Part shown: one piece after another, positions 17,977 through 32,900 of the stretch | Layout of the letters: every line of letters starts with the position of its first letter | Numbering within the stretch: position 1 is the stretch's first letter | Assembly (NCBI GenBank): GCA_008011715.2 | Contig: CP136508.1 | Coordinates: 5,146,001-5,210,000 of the forward strand | Origin: [Empedobacter] haloabium | GTDB lineage: Bacteria > Pseudomonadota > Gammaproteobacteria > Burkholderiales > Burkholderiaceae_D | Length of the DNA: 64,000 nt | Direction: 5' to 3' | Notes under the pieces: generated by a model | The model's input: only the letters and a program-made list of their open reading frames with translations | What the model was told of the DNA's origin: nothing | The model's database searches: none | Made by a program: the position numbers and the translations under genes

Positions 17977-20900
17977 ATGGTTGCGATTGTTGGTGGGAAC
18001 GGTTTGGGTGTGCAGAACAGCTCGGCAGGCACGCTGGGCTCGGCAGGATTGTTTGGAAACAGCACCCATGGGGCCACCAAAGAAGCGGTGTACGTCAACG
18101 CCGCCAATGGCAACCTCGTCATCAACGACCGCGACGAATGGCTGGTGTCGTTGGGCGTGGACGTTGCGCTAACGCGTACCTACAACTCCCAAGGCAATCT
18201 TAGTACCGGCGCCGGCAGCAACTGGATGACTGGTCCCGCCAAGCGTATCGAGAGCCTGACGGGCACCCTCAACAAGGCCGGCAGTACCGTTACCCGCATC
18301 GACAGCGATGGTAGCAGCCAGCTGTATACCTATGACGCGGCGGCCAAGGTCTACCGCAGCACCGATGGCGACGGCGCCCACGATACGCTGCTGGGCGATG
18401 CCACCGGCTGGACCTGGCTGGGTGACCGGCGCGACCGCAACGGCGTCTACGAGCGCTATGACCTGGCCGGGCGCATTATCGCCACGGGCGAAAAACAGCA
18501 GGACAGTATCAAGTACACCTACAACGGGGCCGGCCAACTCGAGACCGTCACGGACCAGACCGGAGATGTGAGCCGCTATGAGTATGCCAACGGCAACCTC
18601 GTGAAGATTCGCACGAAACCTGCCAACGGGCAGGAAGAGGTACGGACCTATTACGAATACGACGCGCAGAACCGCTTGGCGGCCGTCGTCATCGACATGA
18701 GCCCGCAGGACGGCTCGATCGCGGATGGTCAGGTGTACCGCACCAGCTACCAGTATTGGGACACCAGCAGCCGCCTGAAGCAGGTTCGGCAAAGCGACAA
18801 CACCACGCTGAACTTCATCTACGACGACCTGGGCCGCGTCGCCAGCTTTACCGACGAAATGGGTCGTATCACCCGCTTCGACTACGCCACACCAGGCCGC
18901 ACGACCGTGACGGAGCCCGGCGGCAATCGCGTCACCTACGCCTATGATGATCGCAACCAGCTCACCACCGTGACCCGATCCGTCGCCGGAACCGAGCAGG
19001 TTACCTCGTTCTTCTACGATGGCGAAGGCAATGTCGTCCGTACCGTCAGCCCTGCCGGGCTCGCGACGGTTTACGAGTACGATACGAACGGCAACCGCGT
19101 GCTCGAACGCGATGCGGACGGGCGCACGGTGCGCCGCCAGTATAGTTCGCTCAATTACCTGAACAACGAAACGAGCTACTCCAACGTGGACCCGGACAGT
19201 GACGGTCCATCGTCCGCTGCAGGCGCCATGACGCGCCACTATGTGTACGACGCGGCTGGCCGCATCCGCTTCATCGTATCGCCACTGGGCAAGGTCACCG
19301 AATACCGCTACAACGCCATTGGGCAAATCGGCGCGGAGCTGGACTACAACCGCATGCTGCCCAGTACCACGCCCCTGAACGAGGGCATCGATGCGTGGGC
19401 ACAGCGCGTCGCGGAGGAGCCGAACAGCGTCGCCAGCCGGATCGAGTATAGCTACAATGCCCGCGGCAGCATCGAATCGACAACCACCTACAGCGCTTTC
19501 CAAGGCCGCAAGGGTCTCGTGGACGGCACCCAGACGGTGCGGCGGTTCGTTTACGACCAGGCCGGGCAGCTGCTTAGTGTCATTGTCAACGGCAATCCCA
19601 CGACGACCTACACCTATGACGAACTGGGCCGCCAGCTGACGCAGACAGAAGCGGACGGCACGCGCAAGGTCACCACGTACCGCGATGCCGCCAACCAGGT
19701 CACCGTCAGCTCCTATGCAAAGGGAGACGAGAATTCCTACCTGGACCTGCAGCAGTTTTACGACGCCTCGGGCGCGCTGCTCAAGACGTATGCCTCGGCC
19801 AGCGACTTTCCGGGCGACACTGGCACGGTGCAGTTCGACTATGACGCCAGCGGCCGCCTGCGCGCGACGCGCGACAGCAGCAACAACATCACACATATGC
19901 TGTACGACACGGCCGGCCGCAAGGTCGCTGAAATCGTCGGCAAGTCGATGGTCGAGTACCTGTACGACTATGACGGACGGCTGACCGGCACAATCCGCTA
20001 CGCGGGAGACGTCGACACCGCGCTGCTGCTGGGGAGCACAGGCACCCTGCTGTACCCATCGCTGGAGACACTGCGCCCCACTACGCTCGTCGCGGCCAAT
20101 CGGCGCACCTGGAACAGCTACGACGCCGGCGGCCGGCTGGTCGCGTCGGTCGATGCCAACCGCTACCTCACGCGCTTCGAATACGATGGCGCGGGCCATC
20201 TGGTGCGCACCATCGCCCGTGCCACGCAAATCGATAGCGCGTTGCTCGAGGCGGGGCGGATTCCCGCCTCACACCCGGACGAAGCTGCCGACGACGACCG
20301 CATCAGCCGTACGTTCTACGACAACGCAGGCAAGGTCGTCGGCAAACTCGATGGTGCCGGTTACCTTACCGAACTGGTCTACGATCCCGCCGGCCGCCTG
20401 GTCGATACGATCACTTCGCTGCAGCCGGCACCGGTCGAATTGCGCGCTACAGGCTCCCTCGCATCGTTGCGCCCGGGTGCCAACGATGCTGTCGCGCACC
20501 AGCGCAATTTCTACGATGGCAAAGGCCAAGTGGTCGGCATCGTCGATGCCGCCAACTACCTGACCGAGATCACGTATGACGCGGCCGGCAATGTCAGCGG
20601 CCGCCGACAATACGCGATCGCCGTCGCCACGCCCACCGCCGCCACGTTGGGCGAACTCGGCGCGCAGGTCAGCGCGGACGACCACGTTACGTTGTACACC
20701 TATAACGCGATGAACCAGGTGTTGACGGAAACGGCCGCGAACGGTGACATAATCCGCTACGGCTACGACGCCCGTGGGCGCCAGGTGACCATCGCGCGCA
20801 GCAGCCCGACCACCACCGAGCGCATTTCGACGCGGCGCTACGATACGCTGGGCCGCGTCATCGCCGAACTGAGCCCCGAAGGCACGGTCAAGCTGGCCGC

Positions 20901-23900
20901 CCTGCCCGCCTCGTCCACGGCAGCGGACGCCGCGCGGATCTGGTCGGCCTACGGTATCAGCTACACCTACGATTCCGACGGCCGCCGCACCAGCATGACC
21001 GACCAGCTGAACAACCAAACGCTGTACCTCTACGACCAGAACCGGCTGGCGGTCACCATCGATGCCGCCGGCAACTGGGAGCGCTATGCCTACGACGCGT
21101 TCGGCGACCTGATCGAGGTAGCCCGCTATGTGATGCCCATATCCTGGGCAGACAGGAATAGGATCAGGGAGGGCACGCTGGCGTCCCTCCCAACCAGCGG
21201 GGCCGCCTTTTACACCAAATACTATTACGACAACGACGGCCGCAAGGTCTACACGGCCAATGCGGACGGCTCGGTGCAAAAGACCGAATACAACGCGTTC
21301 GATGATGTGACGGGCACGCTGCAATACCAGACGCCACTGTCGCAAGTCGTGGAGGCGATCCGCGCCCGTGGGCATACGTCAGGTGCGCAGGACGACTTGG
21401 CCAAGGCACTGGCCGGGACCGCGGCCAGTCAGCGTGCCTACTACGATACCGACGGCCGCCTGGTCCTCGCGGTCGATGCCAACGGCAACGTCGAAGGCCG
21501 GACTTACAGCGCACGCGACACCGTCGCGACCATCAGGCAATATGGCAAGTCGGGCAGCGCCGCCATGGATGTGGCGGCACTGCTCGCCCTGGCCGACAAC
21601 AGCCTCGATCGTACCCAGTCGTTCACCTACGACGTGCGCGGCCTGCGCATCGGTGCCACCGATCCGATGGGATACCGCACCGTCACCGGGTACAACGCCT
21701 TTGGCCAAGCCGACAAGGTCGCCCGCTACGGCACTGCCAACAACGCCGTCGCGCAAACGCTATACGACAGCGCCGGCCGCACTCGTGCCACCGTCAGTGC
21801 CGCTGGTACCCTGACGGCCCTCAGCTACGATGCCGAGGGCCGCATCGTCGAGCAGGTAACGTATGCCAAGCCGTTCGACAGCACGCCCACTGTCGCCGAC
21901 ATCCAGACTGCCCTGAGCGGCAAGACGCTGAGCATCGCCGCCGACGACGCACGTCAGCGCTTCGTCTACGACAAGAACGGCCGCCTGGCCGCCACGCTGA
22001 CGTTCCAGACCGCAGGAGTCAGCAACCAGTGGACCGTGACGAGCCAGAGCTACGACAAGGCCGGCCGGCTGATACAGCGCACCAGCTTCGCGACGCCATT
22101 CTCCAGCGCCGACCTGACGCCGCCCGACGACGCCATCACGGCCTGGATTGCCGATCCGGCGCGCGCCACCGAGGCGAACCGCGCCAGCAACAGCACGGTC
22201 GTGTACATCTACGATACCGGCAGCCGCATCGTCGCCACCGCGACCGCGCAGCGCGGCGTGGACGGCGAGCGCGAGTGGGCAATCGCGCAGAACATCTACA
22301 ATGGCGCCGGATTGGTACAGCAACGTATCGAACGGGCTACGCCGCTCAAGAGCGCCATGCCGACGGCGGCGCAGATCACCGCGTTGGCCAGCAGTGCCAA
22401 TGACGCCGTCACGATCAACAGATTCGACGCCATGGGCCGGGTCATCGCGAGTGCGAAATCGCTCGGTGTGGCCGGCGAATGGGCGTTGACCACGCGCGAG
22501 TACGACACCGCCGGCAACTTGCTGAGCGTGCGAGAACACGCCGTGCCGCTGACGAACGTCACGTTGGCAAGCTCGCTCAAGGGCTCGATCGACGAACGCG
22601 ACCGCCTGACGCGCTACAGCTACGACGCCGGCAGCCGGCTGGTGGCGACCGTGGACGCGGCGGGATCGGCTGTCCGCCTCGAATACGATGCGCGCGGCAA
22701 CGTAATCAGTTCGACGCGGTTCTTCACTCCCGTATCCGGGACCGGCAAGCTTGGCATGGACTTCAAGCCGGCAAGCACCTCGATGGACCGCGTCACCCGC
22801 ACTTTCTACGACAAGAACAACCATCCCTCCTTCGTCATCGATGCCGAAGGTGCGGTAACGTTCCGCCGCTATGACGGCAACGGCAATGTGACCGTGTCGA
22901 TCGCCTACGCGACGAAACTGCCGAGCGCCACCATCAACAGTCTGACCAGTGCGGCCAGTCTGGCGACGCTGATGACGCGATACCGCGATGTGAACGACCG
23001 CATCCAGTACTTCGCCTATTATCCCGACGGCCGTCTGCGTCACGCGATCGATGCGCTGGGCTACATGACCGGCAAGGACTACGACTCGGCCGGTCGCGTG
23101 GTACGCGAGCTGGCCTTCCCGGTCGCCGTGACGATGCCATCCAATCCGACCGATGCCCAGATTCGCACGGCTGGCGAGCAGGCCAGGTCGGCGCAGCTGG
23201 GCGACTCCCGCACTCGTGCAACCACCTACGACTACGATGCCGGCGGCAACCTGGCCACCGTCACGGACGCACTGGGCAACACCGAGCGCTACACATACGA
23301 TGGCCTGGGCCGCAAGAGCAGCTTCACCAATAAACTGGGCGCGTCCTGGACGTACGAATACGACGCCGCAGGCCGGCTGGTCAAGGAAACCAGCCCGGAG
23401 TTCAACACCCTTGCCGATGGGCTGGCCGCCCGCGTCGGCGACTGGGGCATGCAGCAGACGCAAGCCCTGGTGACGAAGATGGAATACGACGTGCTGGGCA
23501 ACCTGGTGCGCCGCACCGAGGCGGCCGGCATCGCCGGCAAGGAGCGCAGCACCGAGTACCGCTACGATGCCGTCGGGCGCCAGATCCAGACCGTCTTGCC
23601 GGCGGTTTCGGTCTATGACGAAGTCAAGGACACCCGCCCTGCGACAGGAGAACACACGGTAACGGAATCGCTGTCCGGCGCGCGCACGGTTACTGTGCGC
23701 TATGACGCGCTGGGCAACGCCGTCTCCAACGTCGATGTCGGCGGCAACACCAGCTACAAGGTGTACGACAAGGCCGGCCATGTACGCTTCGAGGTGGACG
23801 CGAAAAAATTCGTGACCGCCTACCGCTACGACAACTTCGGCCAGGTCAGTACCATGACCCGCTACGCCAACACCCTCCAGTCCAGTGACGCCGACCTGGC

Positions 23901-26900
23901 GACAATTTCGGACAGCGGCGTGGAGTCGCTGCTGCAGCGCGACGGCGCCAAGGATCGCACGATCAGCTACGGCTACGATGCGGGGGGCCGCAAGACCCGC
24001 ACGTCCGAGCACATCGTGGCAGTCTACGACCGCCACAGCACGACTGGAAACCCCTACCTCAGCGCCGGCCGCACCACCATCAACGAATACAACGCGTTCG
24101 GCGAAGTGTTCCGCCAGTCCGTATTTGGCGCGCTCAGCGACGGCACGCCAGTGACGCAAGCGGCGGTAACGCGCTTCTACTACACCGTGCGTGGCGAGAA
24201 GAGCGCGCAGATCGCCGCGTTGTCCGACGTCGCGGGGCAGCGCCGCGGCTACCTGACGACCTATGCCTACGACGCCGCCGGCAACCTGCAGGAGCGGCTG
24301 GAGTACGCCAACGAGTTCGGCACGTGGACTGATACGACCTACGACGGTTATGCGACATCGGAGCAAGATCGCCATGTGGCCTACAAGTACGACGCATTGA
24401 ACCGCAAGACCAGTGAGATCAAGCTGAACGTTACCTACGCGGACAGCAGCAAGGACGCCAATCTCGTCGAACATGGCAGCCTGACGACGCAATTCGACTA
24501 CGATGCGATCGGCAACCAGATCAGCGTTATCGATGCGGTGGGCGGCCAGACGCTGACCTACTTCGACAAGCTCGGGCATACGATCGCAGTTGCACACAAA
24601 CAGGCCAGCGCCAACGGCGATATCGGCTCGCTCGGCACCAGGCTGACCGAGTTCAAGGTCGACGTTCTCGGCAACGTGGTGATGCGCATCGACTATGCGG
24701 ACAGCGCGCCCGAATCCACCAAGGATGGCGCGTCCGAAGCCATGCGGCTGAATCCGGCGAACCGCATCACCGCCACACGCTACGATAACTGGGGCCGCGC
24801 GCTGGAGACGCTGGACGCCGAACAGTTCGCGACCGGCCGCCAGAGCACGAAGATGTCGTACGACGTCTACGGACGCGTGGTCAAGCAGTGGCGCGCCGTG
24901 ACCAGCGTAACGGGTGCGAAGTCGACGTCGTTCCAGGTCATGGGCTACGACTTGCTGGGCCGCGTCACGTCGGTCCTGACGCCAGGGCTGGTCAACCTGA
25001 TCGACAACGTCACCGGTCCCTCGAACAAGCGCGTCAACGAATATAACGCCTTCGGCGAAATGACGTCGACTTATCTGGACGGGATGCCGGACACAAAGAT
25101 CTACAGCGAGTACGACCAGGCCGGCAACATCTGGCTGACCAACAACGACAAGAACGTCCACACCGTACGCCTGTATGACGTACAGGGCAACGCGACCGCC
25201 GTGATCCAGAGCACGAGCGATACGCCCGACGAGTTCCAGTCGCTGGACAATGCGAACGAAGTATTGGCGAAAGACGCCGTGCTGCGCACGGAAAATCGCT
25301 ACGACTTGCTGAACCACCTGGTGGACAGCCGCCTGGCACCGGACAGCCACGCGACCGTGCTGGTGCGCCAGAACGAGAAGTGGGTGCGCAAGGTGCTCGG
25401 GCGCGACGAAAGCATGACGGACAGCCTCCTGGTCATCGGCGGCGGCAGCGACGACGCGGGCCTCAAGCTGGGGGTGCGTTACCGCCTTCCTGGCGCGGCC
25501 TGGAGCGAGGCGCCGGACGTGCGCATCCGTGTCCTCGACGGAACGGTGGTGTTCGATACCGGCAACCTGCCGGCGGGCGACTACGAATACGAGATCATGG
25601 TCACCCCACCGGGCGAACTTCGATTCGCTCGCTCCGGCGGCCAATTGCGCATCGCGCACCCCGCCGACCCGGCCAGGGAGCGCCAGGTCATCGCGCTGTA
25701 CCTGATGCTGTTCGGCCGTGCACCCGACCTGGACGGTTTGAACTGGTGGCTGGAGGCTGCCAACCGCGACGGTCTCGGCATGGCCGCGCTGTTCGCGTCG
25801 CAACTGGCGAGCGATGAGGTACGCCAACGGCTGACCGGCACGCCCGACCAGATCATGGCCCAGATTTTCCAGGCATTCGGCTCGACGGCCACGCCGGAAC
25901 AACTCGCACGCTGGGCGCAACGCTACACGACGGCGACGGTGGCGGACGGCAGCGTTGCGTTCGACCAGCGTGGCCTGGCCCTGGCCGATCTGCTGGCCAG
26001 CGTCAGTGCCGACAAGGACGGCTCGGGCAAGGTGCTGAACGACCGCGTGGCCGCACTGCACAACTTCGTCTTCCAACAACATGGCAATGACGCGGCCAGC
26101 GCCGCCAAGGTGCTGGAGCTGGCGACTACCGACCTCGCTGGCGCCCTGGCTAAGGGCAACGAGCTGGGTGCACTGGAGCGTTCCAACACGCGCCTGATCG
26201 AGCTCTATATCGCGCTGTTCGGCCGCGCGCCGGACTTGGCTGGCCTGGGTTTCTGGACCGATGCACTGACCAAGGGTGCAACCCTCGAGCATGTCGCGGA
26301 GCAGCTGCTGGCAAGTCCTGAAGCCGGACAGGCCTGGCTGTATCCATCCGCCGGCCTGACCGCGACACAGTACAACAGGCAGCTCGTCAGCCGTGCCTAC
26401 CGTACCGCGATCGATCGCCAGCCGTCCGAAGCGGAACTGAACGACTGGCTGGCAAAGCTGAACTCGGGGGCGCTGAGCCGCGCCCAGTTCGCGCTACAGC
26501 TGGTCGCCCAGATCGGCGGCTACAAGGGCAGCGACGGCGCTCGCCTGGCCGACCGTGCCATGTTCGCGAACAAGGTATCAGTCTCCTATACCGCCGTCGT
26601 CACGCTGCGTACCGACCTGCCGGTGGGCGCCGACAGCTCCGCCCTGCTGAAGGGCATCACGTCGGCCGCGACGGCCCAGGAGGCGGCGCAGAAGGCGATC
26701 CTTGCCGCCGGCGCCGCAGCCGCCGTGGCGAGCGCCACCAGCGCCGCCGCCAGCATCGCCGGTGCCGCCACCCCGATGGAAGACACTCGCCGCGGCCTGG
26801 TGCGGTTGTACGCGACCATTCTTGGCCGGGTACCGGACCGGCTCGGCTTCGATACGTACCTGTCCACCGCGCCATACAGCCGCGAACGATGGACCGCAAC

Positions 26901-29900
26901 GACGCTGGAGTTCCTCAACAGCAGCGAAGCGAAAGGCTTCCTGGGTGACTGGACCCGGATGGACAACCGAACGTTCGTCGCAGCGCTGTACCGCAACGCT
27001 CTCGGGAGTGTCACGCAGGGTCCCCGCATCCAGGCGGAGATGGACGGTTTCGTCAAGCGCCTGCAAGCCGGCGCTTCCCCTGCCCAGGTAGCGTATGACA
27101 TTGCCACCGGCATGCTGCAGACGCCCGACCTGGACGGGGACGATGCGAAAGCCAAGGCGCTGCTCGACAACCGCACGGCGGTAGGCCTGTCGACCACGCA
27201 GTCGCTTTCCCTCGTCAGTCCCGCGATTGCGCGTACCGTCCTGTCGCTGGTCACGGCGACCGATATGTCGGTCGCGCTGAACAGCGCGTACAGCGGCTCG
27301 CAGGATGCCATCACAGCGAAACTGGACCAGTTGCGCGGTGCGGCGACGAGTGCCGTTCAGTTGGCCGATGCGCTGAGCGAAGCTGCCGGGGCGAATGTCA
27401 GTGCCGTTGCAATTGCCGAGACCATGAAGAACAACCCAGCGGCAGTGCGACGCCTGCAACTCACCCAGCTGTATGTGGCATTGCTGGGACGTTCAGCGTC
27501 CAACCCGCCGGATGTCGTGGGTGTTCAGTACTATACCGACAACACGACGACGTCCGAGCAGGTCATCCAGAGCTTCTTCGTGAACAAGGAAGGCCTGGAG
27601 ATCTTCCCGACGAGCTTGGGTAACGCCGCGTTTGTCGATCGGGTCGTCGAGAAAGCACTGGGCAGTGCAGGACTGATCGGGAGCGCCGAGCGCAACGAAT
27701 GGACCGGCCGCTTGTCCACGCAGTCACGCGAGAAGGTTGCGCTGGATATCGTCAACCACGTCATCAACTACACGGTCAAAGGCAGCGCGCCGGTGAGCGT
27801 GGAGTTCCTCACCGCTCGCGCGCAGTTGCTGCAGCGTGTGGCCGACGCATTCGTCAAGCTCGATGAGAACACGGCGGCGGAAGTGAGCCGTATCAAGGAA
27901 TTGCTTGACTCATCGAAACGAAAGATGGAGGAACTCGCTGCACCGTTGGCAGCATTGAAGAAAACCGCGGACGATGCCGACCAGGCACGTGCACAGGCTG
28001 CTAGCGCGGCCGCCAGCGCGCTGGAGAGTGCATACAGCGCCGGTGATGCCACGGGAAGCAAGCGCCTGCTGGTGGTGCGCATGTACGCGACGCTGCTCAA
28101 GCGCGCCGCTGGCGTTGGTCCCACACTGGATGATACGACCAACTATCTGCCCATGACCGAAGTGCAGATCGCGAAAACCATCATTGAGAGTGCGGAAGGT
28201 AAGAGATACTTCCCGGACAATAGTAGCAATGCCGACTTTGTACGCCAGCTGTACGGTACCGTATTGGGTCGCCCCCCTACCGAAGGGGATATCTCGTCCT
28301 ACAGCAACATGATTGTTCAGAATAGCCGTGCGTACGCTGCGCTGTACATGGTCAGGGACTTCTTCAACTATTCTGACGGGTTACCTGACCAACTGCTCGG
28401 CAAGAAGACTATTGATGACACGGTCGCCGGTTTCCTGCTGGACCTGAAGACGACCGCCACCGACCGCTACCGTGCCGCTGCCACGACGCAGTCATGGATT
28501 AAGGAGCTGGACAGGGCGAACCAAGCCGTAGCAACCGCTGACAAAAATATAAAAGATGCCGAGTGGGGGAATACCTATGGCATGCAGTGGCGTAATGGCA
28601 AAGCGACGCGTAAAAAAGATCTGATCGAAATTTATGCCGCTCTGCGTGGATTCGAAAGAAATGGCGCAACGTATGACTATGTTACGAACAAGGCAGACTA
28701 CGAAGGTGTGATGTTCTGGGTGGTTGATCCCAACAAGGATTGGCGTCCGGGTATGATCGATAAGCTTTTGGACGTCGATTATCCAGCCGACCCAAGAGAC
28801 TTCGTTTTAAAGCTTTATAGGAAGGCGGTAGGCCGTACTAACCCAAGCGAACAGGACGTTAGACGGTACGTAGCAAAAGTAGCGGCGGAGGGGCGCAGGG
28901 CCGTCGCCGAACAATTGATTGTCATTGGAAAAAGCTACTGGACTCGCACATTTAACGATATCACTGCCAGCTTGGACGAGAAGTCTAGCAAGGACATCCA
29001 GACAAAAGCCAACGCAGACGCAGAGAAGCTAAAGGCCGAAAGCGAGGTGGCGACGGCCAAGACCAATTTAGGAACAAATCCCCCGACGTTAGCCGCCGCG
29101 ACCGATGCGAGGGATTTTGCATATAACTTGGGCCTGACCATGGTCGGTCTGTTCAACGCCCACCCGAAAGTGATTACAGCCGATGAGAAGTACATCGCTG
29201 CCGCGGATGCACGAAAGAATTTTAACGACAAGGACGGTGACTACAAGAAGGCCGCTGAAAAATACCAGGAAACGAAAAATACGCTGGACAGATATCAGGC
29301 CGTTGCAGCCCTCGGCGACGCCGTGCGTAAAGCAAACAGCGCCTATGCCACCGCAGCCGCAAAGCTGCCGGCGATGTTACGCGCCAGCACGACCACCAAC
29401 GTCCAGGCCCAGCGCATCACGCAGTTGTACTTCACACTGCTGAACCGTGGGCCAACGTTGCCGGAGCTGTATCTCGCCCAGGAGCGCATCGCGTCCGGGA
29501 CAAGCCTGACCGACATCGCGGCCACGCTGCTGAAAGGAGAAGGCGCCAGCTTGTATCCTTCGACGCTGACCAATGAAGCGTTCGTACGACAGCTGTACAA
29601 CCTGGCATTCTCACGCGTCCCCGACGATTCCGGGCTGAACAACTACATTGGCGAATTGGCCCAGTTGGGCCGCGCCGAACTGTCCGCTCGCTTCGTGATC
29701 AGTGTCGCGGACCAGAACAATGGTGATACGCGCACCGTCAACGATCGTTCTGGCGCATGGCTCAGGCAACTGGCCGCGGCACCGGTAGCCAATAGCATGG
29801 TCGACGCGGTGATCGACGCCGGTGCCGAAGCCGGCCGGGAAAAGGCCGCAAAGCTCAACGCCACGGCTGCGGCTGCCCTTGCTGCATCCCCGGATGCCCA

Positions 29901-32900
29901 GCGCATCACGCAACTGACACGCCTGTACGTCACGCTGCTGAACCGCACACCGGACATCGGCGGCCTGAACTCCTATGCCCGCATGATGCGCGCCGAGTCC
30001 GCCAACACGATGGCGGTCGTCGCGCAGCTGATCCTCGACGACGTGGAAGCGCAGCGCCTGTACCCGGCCAGCATGAGCGACAGCGCCTTCGTGGCGAAGC
30101 TCTACGAGCTGGCGATTGGCCGTCCCGCGACAGGCGAGGAACTGGCCCAGTTCACGGCCATGCTGCCGGCACGCACGCGCGGCCAGGTGGCGTGCGCCAT
30201 CATCGACGCGGTACTGGGCTACAACGGCACCGACCGCCTGCAGCAGGCCGCGCAGCTGGGCTTCGCGGCCAAGCTCGGTGCCGCCCTGAACCAGGTGGCG
30301 GCGCTGGCCAAAGCCGAGGAAGACGCTACCCGCTCTGCCGTGACGGCGCTGGACCGCTCGGTGGCGGCGAAGGTCCGCACGATGTACCTGGGCGAGCCGA
30401 CAGCGAGCACAACCACGGCGCAGCAAGCCAATGTGGCGCTGGCTGGCAATAACCTGATCACGGTGGACCGCTGGGGCAACGTCATTGCGATGGCGGACCA
30501 GCGCAACACGAACTACCGTGTCACGTACCGGTACAACCACGAGAACCAGCTGATCGGCCAGACGCAGCGCCCTGCTCCTGGCAAGGAGCCTGCGAGCGCC
30601 AATACCCGCTACGACGCCCTGGGCCGCGTGGCCGCGCAGGTGGACTACAACGGCAACAAGAACACGACAACCTACGATAGCGAAGGAAATGCCTGGCGCG
30701 AGTATCATGCCGACGGTGGCATTGTCGAGAGCAGCTACAACCTGTTCGGTAATCGCCTGACGGTGCGCCAGCCGGGCACGACGTTCTGGGATTACCCAAT
30801 TCCCGGGGTACTGACGACATACCGATACGACTACCTGGGCCATCTGCTGACGACGCAAACCGAGCAGGTGGATGTGTACGAAGCGGTCGACGATGGCTAT
30901 GGCCCGTTACCCTCCAAGCCCGTTGGCTCTCGGAGTTTGGTCCAGCGTCGCGAATACGACGAACTGGGCCGCGTGATCCGCAGCATCAACAGCGACAACA
31001 CCGGCACGCAACAGGAATACGACGCCAACGGCAACGTGATCTCGACGGCCACGGTCGACCTGCGCAATGGCCGCTTATACGGGCGCACGGTGTTCGCTTA
31101 CGACAGCGAAAACCACAAGATCGCCAGCAAGGACGCCAACAACAAATCGATGAAGTGGGAGTACGCGAAAGGCCGCATGACGGCCAGCTTCGACATGGAG
31201 AACAAGCGGACGGGCTATAGCTATGACCAGGCCGGGCGCTTGGTGTCTCAGGTCTCGGAACGGGGTCAAAAGTTATACTACACGTTCACCGGCGCGAACT
31301 TGACCCGCATCGAAGACGCGGCCACGATGCTGACGACGCACTACGCCTACGACGCCAACGGCAACCGCGTGCGCGAACGGCAGGTCTACCTGGGCAACGA
31401 GGAGGACGCGCCGCCCCAACTGCAGAACAACACGCTGCGCTACGATGCGCAGAACCGTCTCGTCGGCGTCCTGGATGACAAGATCGACCTGACCTACAGC
31501 TACGACGCCAACGGTAACCGCGTCAAAATCGTCAGCCGCTACGACAACGGCGAGCCGATCACCCGGTTCAACGCATTCGACGCGATGAACCGCCAGACGA
31601 TCGTCAACGGCGACTGGGTCGGCGACGAGAAAACCGGCCACGCCGTCCGCGGCAGCGGTCATGAGATCACTTACGACAAGGCAGGCAACCGTGAAACCGA
31701 CACATACAACGGCACCAGCGTCATCACGTCTTTCGGCAGCTACAGTTATCAAAAGAACTCTGTCACGACCGAGACCTACCGTTACGACCGGGCCGGGCGC
31801 CTGAGCCAGATTTTGCGCGACGGCCTGCTGATCGACGAGCGCCACTACGACGCCGGCAGCCGCATCAGCCAGTCCGGCCTGGTGAACAAAGGCGCCCGCG
31901 GCGTTGCCGACGTACTCAAGGCATTGGGCATCGACGTGGCCCAGCAGGTGTACACCTACAATGCGTTCGGCCGCACGACGCGCCAGAAGAACCTCAACGC
32001 CAACCTGGACACGATCAGCGACACCTGGTTCGGCACCAATTACGACGCAATGGGCAACCTGACCGGCTACGACACGGTGCCCGTCAAGGGCGACAAGGGC
32101 ATCTACCGCATCGAATACTCGTACCGCGATTCGTACAAGGAGTTCAAGACCACGCTGGCCAAGGACAATTCCGAAGTGACCAGCGAGTACGACGTCAACG
32201 GCAACCGCATCAAGATCTTCGACAGCAAGACCGGCACCTTGCGCAACCGCTTGTGGTACGACGCCGAAGGCCACGTGCAGGCCTATATGCCCGACGGCAC
32301 CAAGACGCCGACGGGTACCGTCCCGCACTTCAACCTGATCGTCAACGGCAATGTGCTGGGCGAGGAAAACGGCAGTGCGGACAATATCCTCGGGTCCAAC
32401 TACATGCCGCTGACGAACGCCTCGCTGTCGGCACCGCCAAGCAGCTACAGCGTGCAGAGTGCTAACGAGACGTTACAAAGCATCGCCCAGACCATCTGGG
32501 GCGACGCGAACCTGTGGTACCTGATCGCCGACGCGAACGCCTTGACGGCCGAGTCCAAGCTGGAAGCCGGATCCATTCTGCGCATTCCGGCGCGAGTGAA
32601 CACGGTGCATGGCGACTACGACACGTACAAGCCGTACAACCCGACCGAGCAGATCGGCAACACGGCGCCGGTAATGCCGCCGCCGAGGGCCAACAAGGGA
32701 TGTGGCGTCTTCGGTCAGGTCATTCAAATCGCTATTGCGATCGTCGCAAACACCTTCGGCGGCCCCGTGCTCGCATCCATCGCCAGTCAGCTGGCCGGGA
32801 TGGCAATGGGCGTGCAGGATAAATTCAGCTGGAAGGCAGTTGCGCTAGCCGCAGTCATGCCGGATGTCGGTCAAATGATTCCGAACGCGGACTGGGTGCC

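Noticed and set aside
21760..26292. Very long antisense open frame (about 1500 codons) opposite the second Rhs gene
   Set aside because: It is the mirror of regular GC-rich YD-repeat codons; composition is biased to Ala/Val/Arg/Gly/His with no domains and no ribosome site.
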